Positions 26,393-35,968 of a stretch of DNA of 64,000 bases are shown in pieces (positions within the stretch are counted from its first letter, which is position 1; the number at the start of each line of letters is the position of its first letter). The stretch spans positions 1 to 64,000 of the forward strand of contig DRFI01000020.1 of NCBI GenBank assembly GCA_011050675.1. Direction: 5' to 3'. The notes under the pieces were generated by a model, which searched no databases, was not told the origin of the DNA, and saw nothing but the letters and a program-made list of their open reading frames with translations. The DNA comes from Maribacter sp. Its GTDB lineage: Bacteria; Bacteroidota; Bacteroidia; Flavobacteriales; Flavobacteriaceae. The position numbers and the translations under genes are program-made.

Positions 26393-27940
26393 TTAGTAAC
26401 CTGGATTCTGAACGAAATTCTGATTCTTGTCTATTTCTCCCTGTGGTATTGGCCACAAATATCTAAACTCACTAAAATTTGATTGAGGTTCTAATCCTGA
26501 TGGACCAAAAACTTCGCTTCCTAAATCCCTACGTACAATATCATACCATCTTTTAAATTCAAACGCTAATTCAATACGTCTTTCCTCTAAAATTATAGTT
26601 CGCAAATTATCACTACCTGTTGCGATAACATCTTCAGGATAAATGGACGGAGCGTAACTGTCATAACCACTACCATAAAAATCAATAGTTCCTGCATTTC
26701 TAGCACGACCTCTAATTTGATTTACATAACCTATAGCTTCGGAAGCAAAGCCTAATTCATTGGCAGATTCCGCTGCAATAAGTAAAACTTCGGCATACCT
26801 AAAAGCTGCGTGATCAAAATCAGATCTCCAACCAGCAGTTGTTCTTCCTTCACCTGGAAATCTATTAAACTTTGCTATATGAGGTCTAGCTACCTCGAAT
26901 TCAGAAAATGGTCTAACAATATCTGTATCATCAGCCAATATCAATGAATCGGCCATACTAACTTTTAGTCTATAGTCATTGGCATCCCAATTATTGTAAA
27001 CATTAATATGAGGCACTAGCATACTCCAACCTCTAATAGGTTTTACACCACCTTCAACACCGTTAAAAGGCCCAATTTTATTATCATTTTCATAAGTAAT
27101 AGGGTTTGGATTCTCACCAGTTTGATTGCCCGTAAAATCTATAGAAAAGATATACTCTTGAGAAGCCCATTGTTCACTTTCTCTAAACACATCTTGAAAA
27201 TCATCTGCCAATGCGTAATTTAATGCCCCTGCATTATCTACCACCCATTTTGCTTTATCATACGAATTTTGCCAATCTTCTCTAGTCATATAAACAGAAG
27301 CTAAATAAGAAGCTGCTGTTCCCTTTGAAGGTCTTGATCTTACACTACCGCGTGGCTCCATTTCTAAATTATCAAAAGCAAATGTCAAATCTTCTATAAT
27401 TTTCACATATACTTCTTCTGAATTAGATTGTTCTATGCTTAATGGGTCAGCGATATCAGGGCTATCAATGTATGGTACATTACCATAAATTCTTACTAAA
27501 TGGTAATACAAGAAACCTCTAACAAACCTTGCCTCACCTTCTGCAAATTTTTTGTCTTGCTCATCAATATCATCACCTAAAAGACTTATACCATCAATAG
27601 CAGTATTCGCAGTGGCAATAGTTTGATATGCCGTAGCCCAAAAATCCCTTACAAATGAATTTGTAGGAGTAACTAAGAAAGGACTAAACTCAGTATAATC
27701 ACTAAACTCAAGTCCATTATCAACCATATCGCTTGACAGTTGTAAAGGGGTAGTAAGCCCACTTCCGTAAAAATTTCCAGATGCCATTAAGCCGTAGGTA
27801 CCATCTGTCATCGCATTGACATCATCTATAGTATTAAAAAAACCTCCTGGACTCAATGTCCCTATCGGTTCTTCATCTAATTCTGCACAGCCAACAAATG
27901 TCAAAATAGCTAGTGCAGAAAATTTTATTATATTCTTCAT
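26393..27940 (-). CDS. SusD/RagB-family surface glycan-binding lipoprotein
   Basis: 515 residues. The leader ends TFVGC, the lipobox. The body has the SusD TPR-rich helical pattern: FFNTIDDVNAMTDGTYGLM near the start, EARFVRGFLYYHLVRIYGN near 140 and AAESANELGFASEAIGYVNQIRGRA near 380. The C-terminus is RYLWPIPQGEIDKNQNFVQNPGY in spirit, ending with the family's NPGY. It binds ligand on the outer surface and hands it to the SusC partner 27 bp upstream. Ligand cannot be read from sequence. Confidence 0.94.
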   Translation of the reverse strand: MKNIIKFSALAILTFVGCAELDEEPIGTLSPGGFFNTIDDVNAMTDGTYGLMASGNFYGSGLTTPLQLSSDMVDNGLEFSDYTEFSPFLVTPTNSFVRDFWATAYQTIATANTAIDGISLLGDDIDEQDKKFAEGEARFVRGFLYYHLVRIYGNVPYIDSPDIADPLSIEQSNSEEVYVKIIEDLTFAFDNLEMEPRGSVRSRPSKGTAASYLASVYMTREDWQNSYDKAKWVVDNAGALNYALADDFQDVFRESEQWASQEYIFSIDFTGNQTGENPNPITYENDNKIGPFNGVEGGVKPIRGWSMLVPHINVYNNWDANDYRLKVSMADSLILADDTDIVRPFSEFEVARPHIAKFNRFPGEGRTTAGWRSDFDHAAFRYAEVLLIAAESANELGFASEAIGYVNQIRGRARNAGTIDFYGSGYDSYAPSIYPEDVIATGSDNLRTIILEERRIELAFEFKRWYDIVRRDLGSEVFGPSGLEPQSNFSEFRYLWPIPQGEIDKNQNFVQNPGY

Positions 27941-27967
27941 AATTATATTTTTATTTATTGTTGATTA

Positions 27968-30900
27968 CTAAAATCCGATGCTCAGTCCTAAAGTGTAAGA
28001 CTTCACATTTGGATAACTACCATAATCCAGTCCAAGATTACTACTTGAATTACTATAAGATACTTCTGGATCAACGCCTTTATAATCTGTGAATGTGATT
28101 AAGTTTTGACCACTTACATATAGTCTAGCTGATGATAATTTAATTTTTGACAATAATGATTCAGGAAAATTATAACCTAAAGAAATGTTTTTTACTCTGA
28201 TATAGCTACTATCATCTATCCATCTGTCAGACGTTACATAACTTCTACTAATTCGAGCCTGTGGTATATCTGTATTAGTATTGGTTGGAGTCCATCTATT
28301 AAGTGCCTCTGTAGTAACATTGGTTCTGCCATTTAAAGCTCCTAATTCCATAAGGGTATAATTCATCATTTCACCACCTTCTGATCCCTGAACGAAAATA
28401 TTAAGACTTAGATTTTTATAGCTAAAATCATTGTTCCAACCCCAAGTAAAATCTGGATGTGGATTTCCAATAACACTACGATCATCATCTGTTAATGCTC
28501 CATCTCCATTAAGGTCTTTGAACTTTTCACCACCAACATCTTCTCCTCCTTCAAGTATAATATCGTCCGCCTGTACAACACCATCATAAACATATCCCCA
28601 AAACTGTCCTACAGATAAGCCTTCTCTCAATATTTGAGTATTCCCTCCTCCTGCTAATGGTGATGATGAATAGTATATATCATTTCCTTCGGTATCGTTA
28701 TCAACTAGTTTAATAATCTCATTATCATTAAATGAAATATTTGCAAAAGTTTTCCATTTAAAATCGCCTTGAAAAATAGCTGCATTTACTGCAAATTCAA
28801 ATCCTTTATTTTGTACCGTACCAATATTTTGTAGCTGTGTTTCAAACCCTGTATAATTTGGAGTAGGAACATTAAACAAAAGGTCGTTTGTCTCCATTAT
28901 GTAGTAATCGGCAGTGAAACCAAATCTATTTCCTAAAATACCAAAGTCCAAACCAATATTTGTTTGTGTTGTAGTTTCCCAAGTTAGGTCGTTATTAGAA
29001 ATCGTTGAAGGTCGTAAAGCTGTTACCGCATTACCTTGTACTGTCGTGAATACATCTGTAAATGAGGCTAAAGATTGATAAGGACTAATAGCCTGGTTAC
29101 CAACTTGACCATAACTTGTACGAAGTTTTAGTAAACTAATAGTATTAGAATCGACTAGAAATTCTTCATCAGAAATTTTCCAACCAAAGGCAGCAGAAGG
29201 AAAAAATCCATATTTTTTATTTTCTGCGAATACAGAAGCTCCTTCGTAACGACCAGTAAACGTAAATAAATACTTATCGTTCAAGGTATAATTCAATCTA
29301 CCGAAGAATGCTTCAAAAGTAGATTTTGTCAATTCTGAATCAACAGATGCCGCATTTGTACCTGCACCTAAATTCCAAAATGAAAAAGAATCAGAAATAA
29401 AACCTGAAGTTATAGTAGATGAAATTTCGGTTCTATCTTTTTGATAAGAATAACCTGCCATTAAAGAGATATCGTGGATATCAGCAAACACCTTAGAATA
29501 GTTTAAATAATTCTCATTGATTAAACTTGTATTTCTATAATTAATAAAGGTTGCTTCACCACCAGTACCATTACCACGTTCTAAAGTTGTTGGGTAATAC
29601 TGACCTGTTCTTGATCCATTCGCTTTGACACCTAACGTCGACTTAAATTTTAAGCCATCAGCAATACCAATTTCAGCATATACATTACCTTGAAATAAAT
29701 CGCTAATAACTTCATTCTGGTACTCAGTAGCCATGGCATATGGATTATCAATAGGATAACCAACCACACTCAACGAATAAACGCCATTTTCATCAACTAG
29801 ACCTTGAGTAGGAGAGAATTTATAAGCTCCCGAAACAACTCCTGTTTGAGATGCATCACCACCTTCTTGAGTTCTAACTCCATTTCTATTAGTTCTACGT
29901 GCGAAAAGACTTGACCCTATATTTACTGACTCAGATACTTTTAAATCTAAATTAGAAGTTATAGAATATCTCTTATAATCAGAATCTTTAATTACACCCT
30001 GTTGGTCAAAAATTGCACCTGATAAATAATAGCTTAATTTATCTGTACCTCCAGACACTGATAATTGATAATTTTGAACATCACCCGGTCTATAAATTTC
30101 ATCTTGCCAGTCTGTACCAGCACCAGTTAGTTCTGGAACAAAATCTGGATATAGTTCTTGAATATAGCTGGTAAACTGATCAGCATTTAGTAAATCTAAA
30201 TTATTGATTTCTGTCTGAGAGGAGTAAGAAGATGAAAAACTAAATTGTGGTTTGCCTTCCGTTCCTCTTTTAGTAGTTACAATAACAACTCCATTTGCAC
30301 CTCTAGCTCCATAAATAGCTGTTGATGAAGCATCTTTAAGAATCTCCATAGATTTAATATCTTCAGGTGGAGGCATTATACCGCCAATAAACCCGTCAAC
30401 AACGATTAATGGATCATTGCCCGCATTAATAGAAGTATTACCACGAATTTGGATACTATAATCTGATCCAGGAGCACCATTTGTAGATTGTACAGTAACA
30501 CCTGCCGCTCTACCTTGTAATGCTTGAGTTGCATCTATCACAGGAAAAGCCACTAAATCTTCTGAACTTACAGATGATACAGAACCCGTCAAATCACTTT
30601 TCTTTACACTTCCATACCCTACAACAACAACTTCATCTAACCCAGCAGCATCTTCCTCTAGTTTAACCGAAATATTAGTTTGCCCATCTATTGATACTTC
30701 ACGTGTAGAGAACCCTAAATAAGAAATCACTAAAACTCCTTTTTCATCTTGAACCTCTAAGGAAAATTTACCGTCAAAATCTGTTTGTGTTCCGTTGGTA
30801 GTTCCTTTTTCAACAATACTTGCGCCTGGTAATGGCTGGTCTTTAGAATCGAGCACTGTCCCTTCAATTAAAGTCTGTTGAATAGAAATAACCGCGCTAA

Positions 30901-31291
30901 CTTTTAAATCTTTTACAGGTACTACCGGTGCTTTCTTCACCAAATAAACTCGCCTGTCATTAATGTTATATGTGGACTTGCTATCTTTAAATATGTTCTT
31001 TAAGATGGCATCTATTCCTTCATTTTTAACTTTAATAGATATAGTTCTATTTAAATCTACATCCTCTATTTTATATACAAACTGAAATTCAGTTGTACTT
31101 TCAATCTCATCTAAGAGATTACCAATAGAAACATTGTTAAACTCTAAAGTTATTTTCGTGCGTTGTGCATAGCTATCATTGGCATGAAGACTAAAAAAAG
31201 TAACCAATATAAGCAGCGTACTTAATTTCATTTTTAAGTTATAAGAAGATAAAGGATATCGCCTTCTTGAGTAATTAAGAAGTTTTTTCAT
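27968..31291 (-). CDS. SusC-family TonB-dependent transporter with STN signalling domain
   Basis: 1107 residues. After a signal sequence (SLHANDSYAQ) comes an STN domain (about 45-120, FNNVSIGNLLDEIE and VEDVDL-type strands), then a carboxypeptidase-D-like domain (VLDSKDQPLPGASI), the plug with VVVGYGSVKKSDLTG near 222 and AIYGARGANGVVIVTT near 325, and a long beta-barrel ending in an aromatic residue. The STN domain signals ligand occupancy to the FecR anti-sigma encoded just upstream, the classic trans-envelope relay. Transport of an oligomer with the partner SusD (27 bp downstream) is expected. A start further in (MKLSTLLILVTFF) would also give a leader. Confidence 0.94.
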   Translation of the reverse strand: MKKLLNYSRRRYPLSSYNLKMKLSTLLILVTFFSLHANDSYAQRTKITLEFNNVSIGNLLDEIESTTEFQFVYKIEDVDLNRTISIKVKNEGIDAILKNIFKDSKSTYNINDRRVYLVKKAPVVPVKDLKVSAVISIQQTLIEGTVLDSKDQPLPGASIVEKGTTNGTQTDFDGKFSLEVQDEKGVLVISYLGFSTREVSIDGQTNISVKLEEDAAGLDEVVVVGYGSVKKSDLTGSVSSVSSEDLVAFPVIDATQALQGRAAGVTVQSTNGAPGSDYSIQIRGNTSINAGNDPLIVVDGFIGGIMPPPEDIKSMEILKDASSTAIYGARGANGVVIVTTKRGTEGKPQFSFSSSYSSQTEINNLDLLNADQFTSYIQELYPDFVPELTGAGTDWQDEIYRPGDVQNYQLSVSGGTDKLSYYLSGAIFDQQGVIKDSDYKRYSITSNLDLKVSESVNIGSSLFARRTNRNGVRTQEGGDASQTGVVSGAYKFSPTQGLVDENGVYSLSVVGYPIDNPYAMATEYQNEVISDLFQGNVYAEIGIADGLKFKSTLGVKANGSRTGQYYPTTLERGNGTGGEATFINYRNTSLINENYLNYSKVFADIHDISLMAGYSYQKDRTEISSTITSGFISDSFSFWNLGAGTNAASVDSELTKSTFEAFFGRLNYTLNDKYLFTFTGRYEGASVFAENKKYGFFPSAAFGWKISDEEFLVDSNTISLLKLRTSYGQVGNQAISPYQSLASFTDVFTTVQGNAVTALRPSTISNNDLTWETTTQTNIGLDFGILGNRFGFTADYYIMETNDLLFNVPTPNYTGFETQLQNIGTVQNKGFEFAVNAAIFQGDFKWKTFANISFNDNEIIKLVDNDTEGNDIYYSSSPLAGGGNTQILREGLSVGQFWGYVYDGVVQADDIILEGGEDVGGEKFKDLNGDGALTDDDRSVIGNPHPDFTWGWNNDFSYKNLSLNIFVQGSEGGEMMNYTLMELGALNGRTNVTTEALNRWTPTNTNTDIPQARISRSYVTSDRWIDDSSYIRVKNISLGYNFPESLLSKIKLSSARLYVSGQNLITFTDYKGVDPEVSYSNSSSNLGLDYGSYPNVKSYTLGLSIGF

Positions 31292-31340
31292 ACTTTTAAG
31301 GTGTTAAAATGTGGTTGTTATTATGATAATCACTAGTACT

Positions 31341-31372
31341 AAATCGGGAGATGTTCGAGCATTTTCCGATTT
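31341..31372. other. Hairpin between FecR and SusC genes
   Basis: AAATCGG (31341-31347) and CCGATTT (31366-31372) pair, with an inner ATG/CAT step. On the + strand a T-run follows, but no rightward gene ends here; on the - strand it lies in the FecR-SusC intergenic RNA. It might partly separate the regulator and transporter transcripts. Confidence 0.35.
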
Positions 31373-31483
31373 TTTTGTCCGTTTCGACAAGTTGTAGTCA
31401 GTAATTATTTTCTTGGTATTCTTTTTTAGACTGTACTTTTTAGTTCACTAGCATCTGTTTTAAATATTTATAATTATTATTTT

Positions 31484-32602
31484 TCAATCAATTACTACTT
31501 TGCCATCATCCATAATCTTATAATTTAGACCATAGTTAAATTTTAATTCTTCAAGAACTTTCTCTATAGGTTGGTCCCCGAAATTAGCATTGAATTTTTT
31601 GGCGGATAAAACTCTATTCTTATTAACAATAGAAACATTATAATGTCTTTCAAGCTTCTTCACTATGTTATCAAAGGTCATGTCTCGAAAAATAAGTTCG
31701 CCATGCATCCAAGAAGTATATATATCTGTATTGACTTGATTTTTGTCCATTTTGCCATTTATCTTGCCAAAACTACCTTTATAACCAGGTTCTAATAAAA
31801 TTGCATCTTGAACCCCATTCTCTTTTAAACTACTAGACATACTTACAGAGCCTTCTATAAGTACAACTTCTGTAATTTCATCTTCCGGATATGTTGAAAT
31901 ATTAAATTGTGTCCCCAATACCCGAACATTTAACTCCCCAGCATTTACTATAAATGGGTGTGCCGAATCTTTTGCTACGTTCAAGTATGCTTCTCCCGAA
32001 ATAAAAACATTTCTATCTTGACCCTTCAAAAACTTTACTGGGTATTTTAACGATGACCCTGCATTAAGTGTAGCAATTGTACCGTCAGAAAGTTTCAATT
32101 CAAATTTTCTACCAAATGGAACATTTAGTGTATTAAAAACAATCTCTTCGACATGACTATCTTCCGAATAAACTAATTGATTCCCATTTTGCTGTCCCAA
32201 TACAACACCCGATTTATCGGTAACTTTAACAGTTCCGTTTTCTTCAATGACTTTTAAACTCCCATCTTCAAGTTCAAGTGTAATGGCATTCTCTGGAATA
32301 TTATATGGAGTCGAAGGTTTAGTATCAAAAATATTATATGATAATATCCCAATAAAGATAGCTGCAGTAGTTGCTAATATTTTCCATGTATTTGTTTTAC
32401 CAGTTTTCAAATCACTTTGAACACTTATACCTTCCCACAAAGAATCTTTGATTTCCTTTTTACGAGAATCATTCTTAAAATGTAAATCTTTATTAGCTGA
32501 AGAAACTTCTTCATTAAATTTATTAAGGAGCTTATTCTCTTCCTCAGAAATTGAACCATCTAAGTATTTTTCCAATAACTCACGAAATTCGTGTTCACGC
32601 AT
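31484..32602 (-). CDS. FecR-family anti-sigma factor
   Basis: 372 residues. A cytoplasmic N-terminal part (about 1-80, ELLEKYLDGSISEEENKLL) that binds sigma is followed by one membrane segment (ILATTAAIFIGILSYNIF, near 90-107). The periplasmic part has the FecR domain (VPFGRKFELKLSDGTIATLNAGSSLKYP near 155-185) and a C-terminal DUF4974 secretin-like domain (FRDMTFDNIVKKLERHYNVSI). It relays the SusC STN signal to the sigma factor encoded 149 bp upstream. Order sigma-FecR-SusC-SusD is the standard arrangement. Confidence 0.93.
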   Translation of the reverse strand: MREHEFRELLEKYLDGSISEEENKLLNKFNEEVSSANKDLHFKNDSRKKEIKDSLWEGISVQSDLKTGKTNTWKILATTAAIFIGILSYNIFDTKPSTPYNIPENAITLELEDGSLKVIEENGTVKVTDKSGVVLGQQNGNQLVYSEDSHVEEIVFNTLNVPFGRKFELKLSDGTIATLNAGSSLKYPVKFLKGQDRNVFISGEAYLNVAKDSAHPFIVNAGELNVRVLGTQFNISTYPEDEITEVVLIEGSVSMSSSLKENGVQDAILLEPGYKGSFGKINGKMDKNQVNTDIYTSWMHGELIFRDMTFDNIVKKLERHYNVSIVNKNRVLSAKKFNANFGDQPIEKVLEELKFNYGLNYKIMDDGKVVID

Positions 32603-32751
32603 ATTTATATCTCTATAATTATATGAACCAAATAAGTCATCTAACTCACATCAATAAATTGATTTTAACATTTTATTAACGTTTTTGATTTAAATAGCGT
32701 CACCCGATTTTATTTATAAAATCTTATTTAGCCATATTTAAAGTGAAAGGT

Positions 32752-33333
32752 TTAATTAAAAAAGAAGAAGATTATTACGGGTAATTTATGTAGAACACCT
32801 AGATTTCTTCTGATTGATTTAAGCGCTAAGGATACTTGATTTTCAACAGACCGCTTAGATATACCTAATTGTGAAGCAATTTCTTCATTCGTATTATTTT
32901 CAACTCTGCTTAATTGATAAACTTCTTGACATCGTGGAGATAATTCTTTTAAAGAATTAGTTATGACAATATTAGTTTCTTCTAAATCGTATTGATTTTC
33001 AATTTCTGGTTTACAAAACTTTAATGAATCAATTACATTGAGTTGCACTGTATTGAATTTATTATCCCTTAAGTATTTAAAACAACCGTAACTAACAGCT
33101 TTAAATATGTAGGCTTCAAAATCCTTTATTTCTCTACTTTCTCTACTTTTCCATAATTCTATCCAAATATCTTGAACAATATCCTTAGCCACATCTCCAT
33201 CAAAAAGAATGCTTTTAGCTTTCAGAAACATAGATTCCCAATACATCTCAAACAGTTTTTGAAACGCCTTTCGGTTACCGTTTCTATACTGAGAAAGAAG
33301 CAATTCGTTCGTGTAAGCTTTTTCTTTCGACAT
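32752..33333 (-). CDS. ECF sigma-70 factor (FecI/SusC-linked type)
   Basis: 193 residues. Region 2 is seen in LFEMYWESMFLKAKSILFD and AKDIVQDIWIELWKSR (near 28-75), and region 4 in LSPRCQEVYQLSRVENN and EIASQLGISKRSVENQVSLAL (near 133-172). It would direct RNA polymerase to the SusC/SusD promoters when released by FecR. It is the first leftward gene of the locus, facing away from the GH31 gene across a 627-bp AT-rich gap. Confidence 0.93.
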   Translation of the reverse strand: MSKEKAYTNELLLSQYRNGNRKAFQKLFEMYWESMFLKAKSILFDGDVAKDIVQDIWIELWKSRESREIKDFEAYIFKAVSYGCFKYLRDNKFNTVQLNVIDSLKFCKPEIENQYDLEETNIVITNSLKELSPRCQEVYQLSRVENNTNEEIASQLGISKRSVENQVSLALKSIRRNLGVLHKLPVIIFFFFN

Positions 33334-33960
33334 TGTAATCGACTATTCAATTATGAACTTTGATAGATTATAAATGTATAAAAAAAATACATTACACAGT
33401 CTTTCTCATTAGTTCATTTGAGTGAACAAAACACAGTAAAGAGCTGAAATGTACAGTGAACAAGGTTAGTTGAAGTTCATAAATAAAATAGAATTATTGC
33501 ATTTGCTCCCTTTACAATTAAACTCACATAACACTACTTTAAATAATTGTATTACAGGTAATTGAAAAATATTCATTTATAAAGAAAACAAATTACATAT
33601 AACTTGAAACAGCATGTATATAAATGTTAAAATCAATCCATTTAAAACATATGTAAGTAAAGTAAACTTCACAATAACTTAATATTGATTAAAAATTTAG
33701 CCATATAAGATGCCTAGTGAGTATTTTATCAATCCTTAACTTTTCAAAATAATTAGAAATACATACCCTTCTATACTTTGAAAAGAATTTAACAGCTATA
33801 TAAGAATATTAATAAAATGTTAAACTCAATTTATTAATGTGAGTTAGAAATACCAGTGAAAGTAATGTAGATAGTTGAATAAATTTTTTATTACTATACT
33901 ACCTATTTAGAACAAACAAAACCATAATAAACTTTTTTTACACAAATTCTACCGGAAAAA
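33334..33960. other. Divergent intergenic region, sigma factor / GH31
   Basis: 627 bp, very AT-rich, without a supported gene. It must carry the promoters for the leftward sigma-FecR genes and the rightward GH31 gene. TATACTTTG at 33772-33780 resembles, but does not match, the TAnnTTTG box, and no exact box was found on either strand. The long distance to the GH31 start leaves room for a leader or a small RNA, for which I see no clear structure. Confidence 0.45.
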
Positions 33961-35583
33961 ATGAGAAGAGCTATTTTAATTTCGCTGATATTAACAACTG
34001 TTTTTAATGCTTATTCTCAAAATGATGAAAAAATAGAGATTACAATACTAGAAAATGAATATTGGTGGGGTGGGTTAAGTGCTATTGGTCATAATACACC
34101 TTATGATGCAAATACAACTGAAAGCCATGACCTTTGGGGTGATAATAAAGGAAATCAAGCGCAGCCGTTATTGTTATCTAGCAAGGGTAGGTATGTTTGG
34201 AGTGAATCTCCAATAAAATATTCTTTTGAAAACGGACATATTACCGTTACCACTAGAGAAGGTGAAATTAAATATGGAACTGCTGGTAAAAATTTGCGAG
34301 ATTCTTATAATTATGCAGTAACCAATTTTTTCCCTCCTAACGGAAAAATTCCAGAGGAACTATTGTTTACAAAACCCCAATACAATACTTGGATTGAGCT
34401 AACTTATAATCAAAACGAAGAAGATATTTTAAAATATGCCCAGTCAATCATTGATAAAGGGTATCCGCCTGGAGTATTAATGATAGATGATAACTGGCAA
34501 GAGAATTATGGTACTTGGGAGTTTTCTCCTCGTAGGTTTAAAGACCCTAAAAAAATGGTTGAAAAGCTACATGCAATGGGTTTTAAAGTTATGCTGTGGA
34601 TATGTCCTTTTGTAAGTGCAGACACCGAAGTTTTTAGACAATTGGAAAAAGAAAAATTATTATTACTAGATGCAGATAAGACTCAAGATGTACTGTGGGC
34701 TAATACCAAAAATAAAGCTGCAATATTTAGATGGTGGAATGGTGCAAGTGCTTGTTTAGACTTAAGTAACCCAAAGACTCAAGAATGGTTCGAAAAAAAG
34801 TTAAATTATTTAATGGATCAATATGGAGTAGATGGGTTTAAATTTGATGCTGGTGATGCAGATTTTTACACCAATGATATTGTTTCATACGCTCCTAATA
34901 CCAATCCAAATGACCATACTACCTATTTTGCCCAACTAGGTCTAAAGTACCCTCTGAATGAATATAGAGCATCGTGGAAAATGGCAGGTTTGCCTTTGGC
35001 ACAGCGGCTACGTGATAAACACCACTCTTGGGATGATTTAGAAAAATTAGTTCCAGATTTGATGTCTCAAAGTATTATGGGATATGCATATACTTGCCCA
35101 GATATGATTGGTGGTGGAGAACACCAATCTTTTGAGAATTCAACAACAATTGATGAGGAGTTGGTAGTTCGTTCTGCCCAGGTTCATGCGCTAATGCCTA
35201 TGATGCAATTCTCTGTAGCTCCTTGGCGTGTACTCTCTAAAGAAAACAATCAATTATGTCTTGAGGCAGCATTATTACACACAAACATGGGTGAATTATT
35301 TTTAGATTTAGCAAAGGAAGCATCTAAAACAGGAGAACCAATAGTTAAACCTATGAGTTTGGCCTACCCCGATAGTGGTTACGAAATGATTAAAGATCAA
35401 TTCATGCTTGGAGACGAAATATTAGTTACTCCAGTAGTTAAAAAAGGGGAACGTAGACGTAAAGTAGTTTTACCAAAAGGGAAGTGGAGAGATGAGAAAA
35501 ACAAAACCTTTAGAGGAGGAAGAACCATTGAGATCGAGGTTCCTTTGAGCCGTTTACCCTACTTCACTAAAGTCAAAAAATAA
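33961..35583 (+). CDS. GH31-family glycoside hydrolase, secreted
   Basis: 540 residues with signal peptide ending FNAYSQ. The barrel shows the GH31 marks: VLMIDDNWQENYGTW (near 175), VMLWICPFVS, DGFKFDAGDADF with catalytic nucleophile Asp296, and the presumed acid/base Asp381 in CPDMIGGGE. Unlike typical alpha-glucosidases it lacks a long N-terminal domain; the IDDNWQ...WICPFV pattern resembles the short MYORG-like branch, where alpha-galactosidase-type activity is known for one member. It would cleave an alpha-linked terminal sugar in the periplasm. It is transcribed away from the ECF-sigma genes and ends 47 bp before repeat copy 2. Confidence 0.87.
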   Translation: MRRAILISLILTTVFNAYSQNDEKIEITILENEYWWGGLSAIGHNTPYDANTTESHDLWGDNKGNQAQPLLLSSKGRYVWSESPIKYSFENGHITVTTREGEIKYGTAGKNLRDSYNYAVTNFFPPNGKIPEELLFTKPQYNTWIELTYNQNEEDILKYAQSIIDKGYPPGVLMIDDNWQENYGTWEFSPRRFKDPKKMVEKLHAMGFKVMLWICPFVSADTEVFRQLEKEKLLLLDADKTQDVLWANTKNKAAIFRWWNGASACLDLSNPKTQEWFEKKLNYLMDQYGVDGFKFDAGDADFYTNDIVSYAPNTNPNDHTTYFAQLGLKYPLNEYRASWKMAGLPLAQRLRDKHHSWDDLEKLVPDLMSQSIMGYAYTCPDMIGGGEHQSFENSTTIDEELVVRSAQVHALMPMMQFSVAPWRVLSKENNQLCLEAALLHTNMGELFLDLAKEASKTGEPIVKPMSLAYPDSGYEMIKDQFMLGDEILVTPVVKKGERRRKVVLPKGKWRDEKNKTFRGGRTIEIEVPLSRLPYFTKVKK

Positions 35584-35630
35584 TATTGAATTTGAATGAT
35601 TTTTCTCTTAATTACTTTTATAATATATTG

Positions 35631-35775
35631 ATAATCAAAAAACTAAAACTGCATACGTTTTTGAATACGATTTTATAATTTGATAGCGGCTGAGCTCAAT
35701 AAAACTGCAGAAAATTTTCCTGATTAGGAGCTTATAAACAGAAGGTCGCTGGATCGAGTCCAGTCCTCGCTACTA
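35631..35775 (+). repeat. tRNA-Met-like direct repeat, copy 2 (candidate attachment site)
   Basis: Gap-free partner of 3394-3538, 32,237 bp away in the same orientation. It is slightly more decayed in the tRNA part: CTTATAA replaces the CTCATAA loop, and GGATCGAG replaces GGTTCGAG in the T-arm. The GCATACG heptamer is kept once and changed once to GAATACG. Another TGCATACGATTTA word lies about 80 bp downstream (35855-35867). The copy follows the GH31 stop by 47 bp, so the repeats bracket the whole sigma/FecR locus. The surrounding gap 35584-35968 holds no supported gene. Confidence 0.75.
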
Positions 35776-35777
35776 GA

Positions 35778-35812
35778 AAAAAGACTCCTGAGAAATCAAG
35801 AGCCTTTTTTTT
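35778..35812 (+). terminator. Imperfect terminator hairpin after repeat copy 2
   Basis: GACTCCTGA and TCAAGAGCC pair at seven of nine positions around GAAA and are followed by a run of nine T. It occupies the same place relative to the tRNA-like repeat as the perfect hairpin after copy 1, though the stem sequence differs. It could also end the GH31 transcript. Confidence 0.6.
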
Positions 35813-35968
35813 TATTGCCTAATTTTAGAGAGATAATCACCTTTTAATACTAAGATGCATACGATTTATCTGAAAAGAGACACTTTTCTTCCCGAAAGTA
35901 TTTTCTTCAAATGGCGATTTACAAAAACGCTGGTATGTTTATTTCTCTTTTCATTTTGCAAAGAATCT

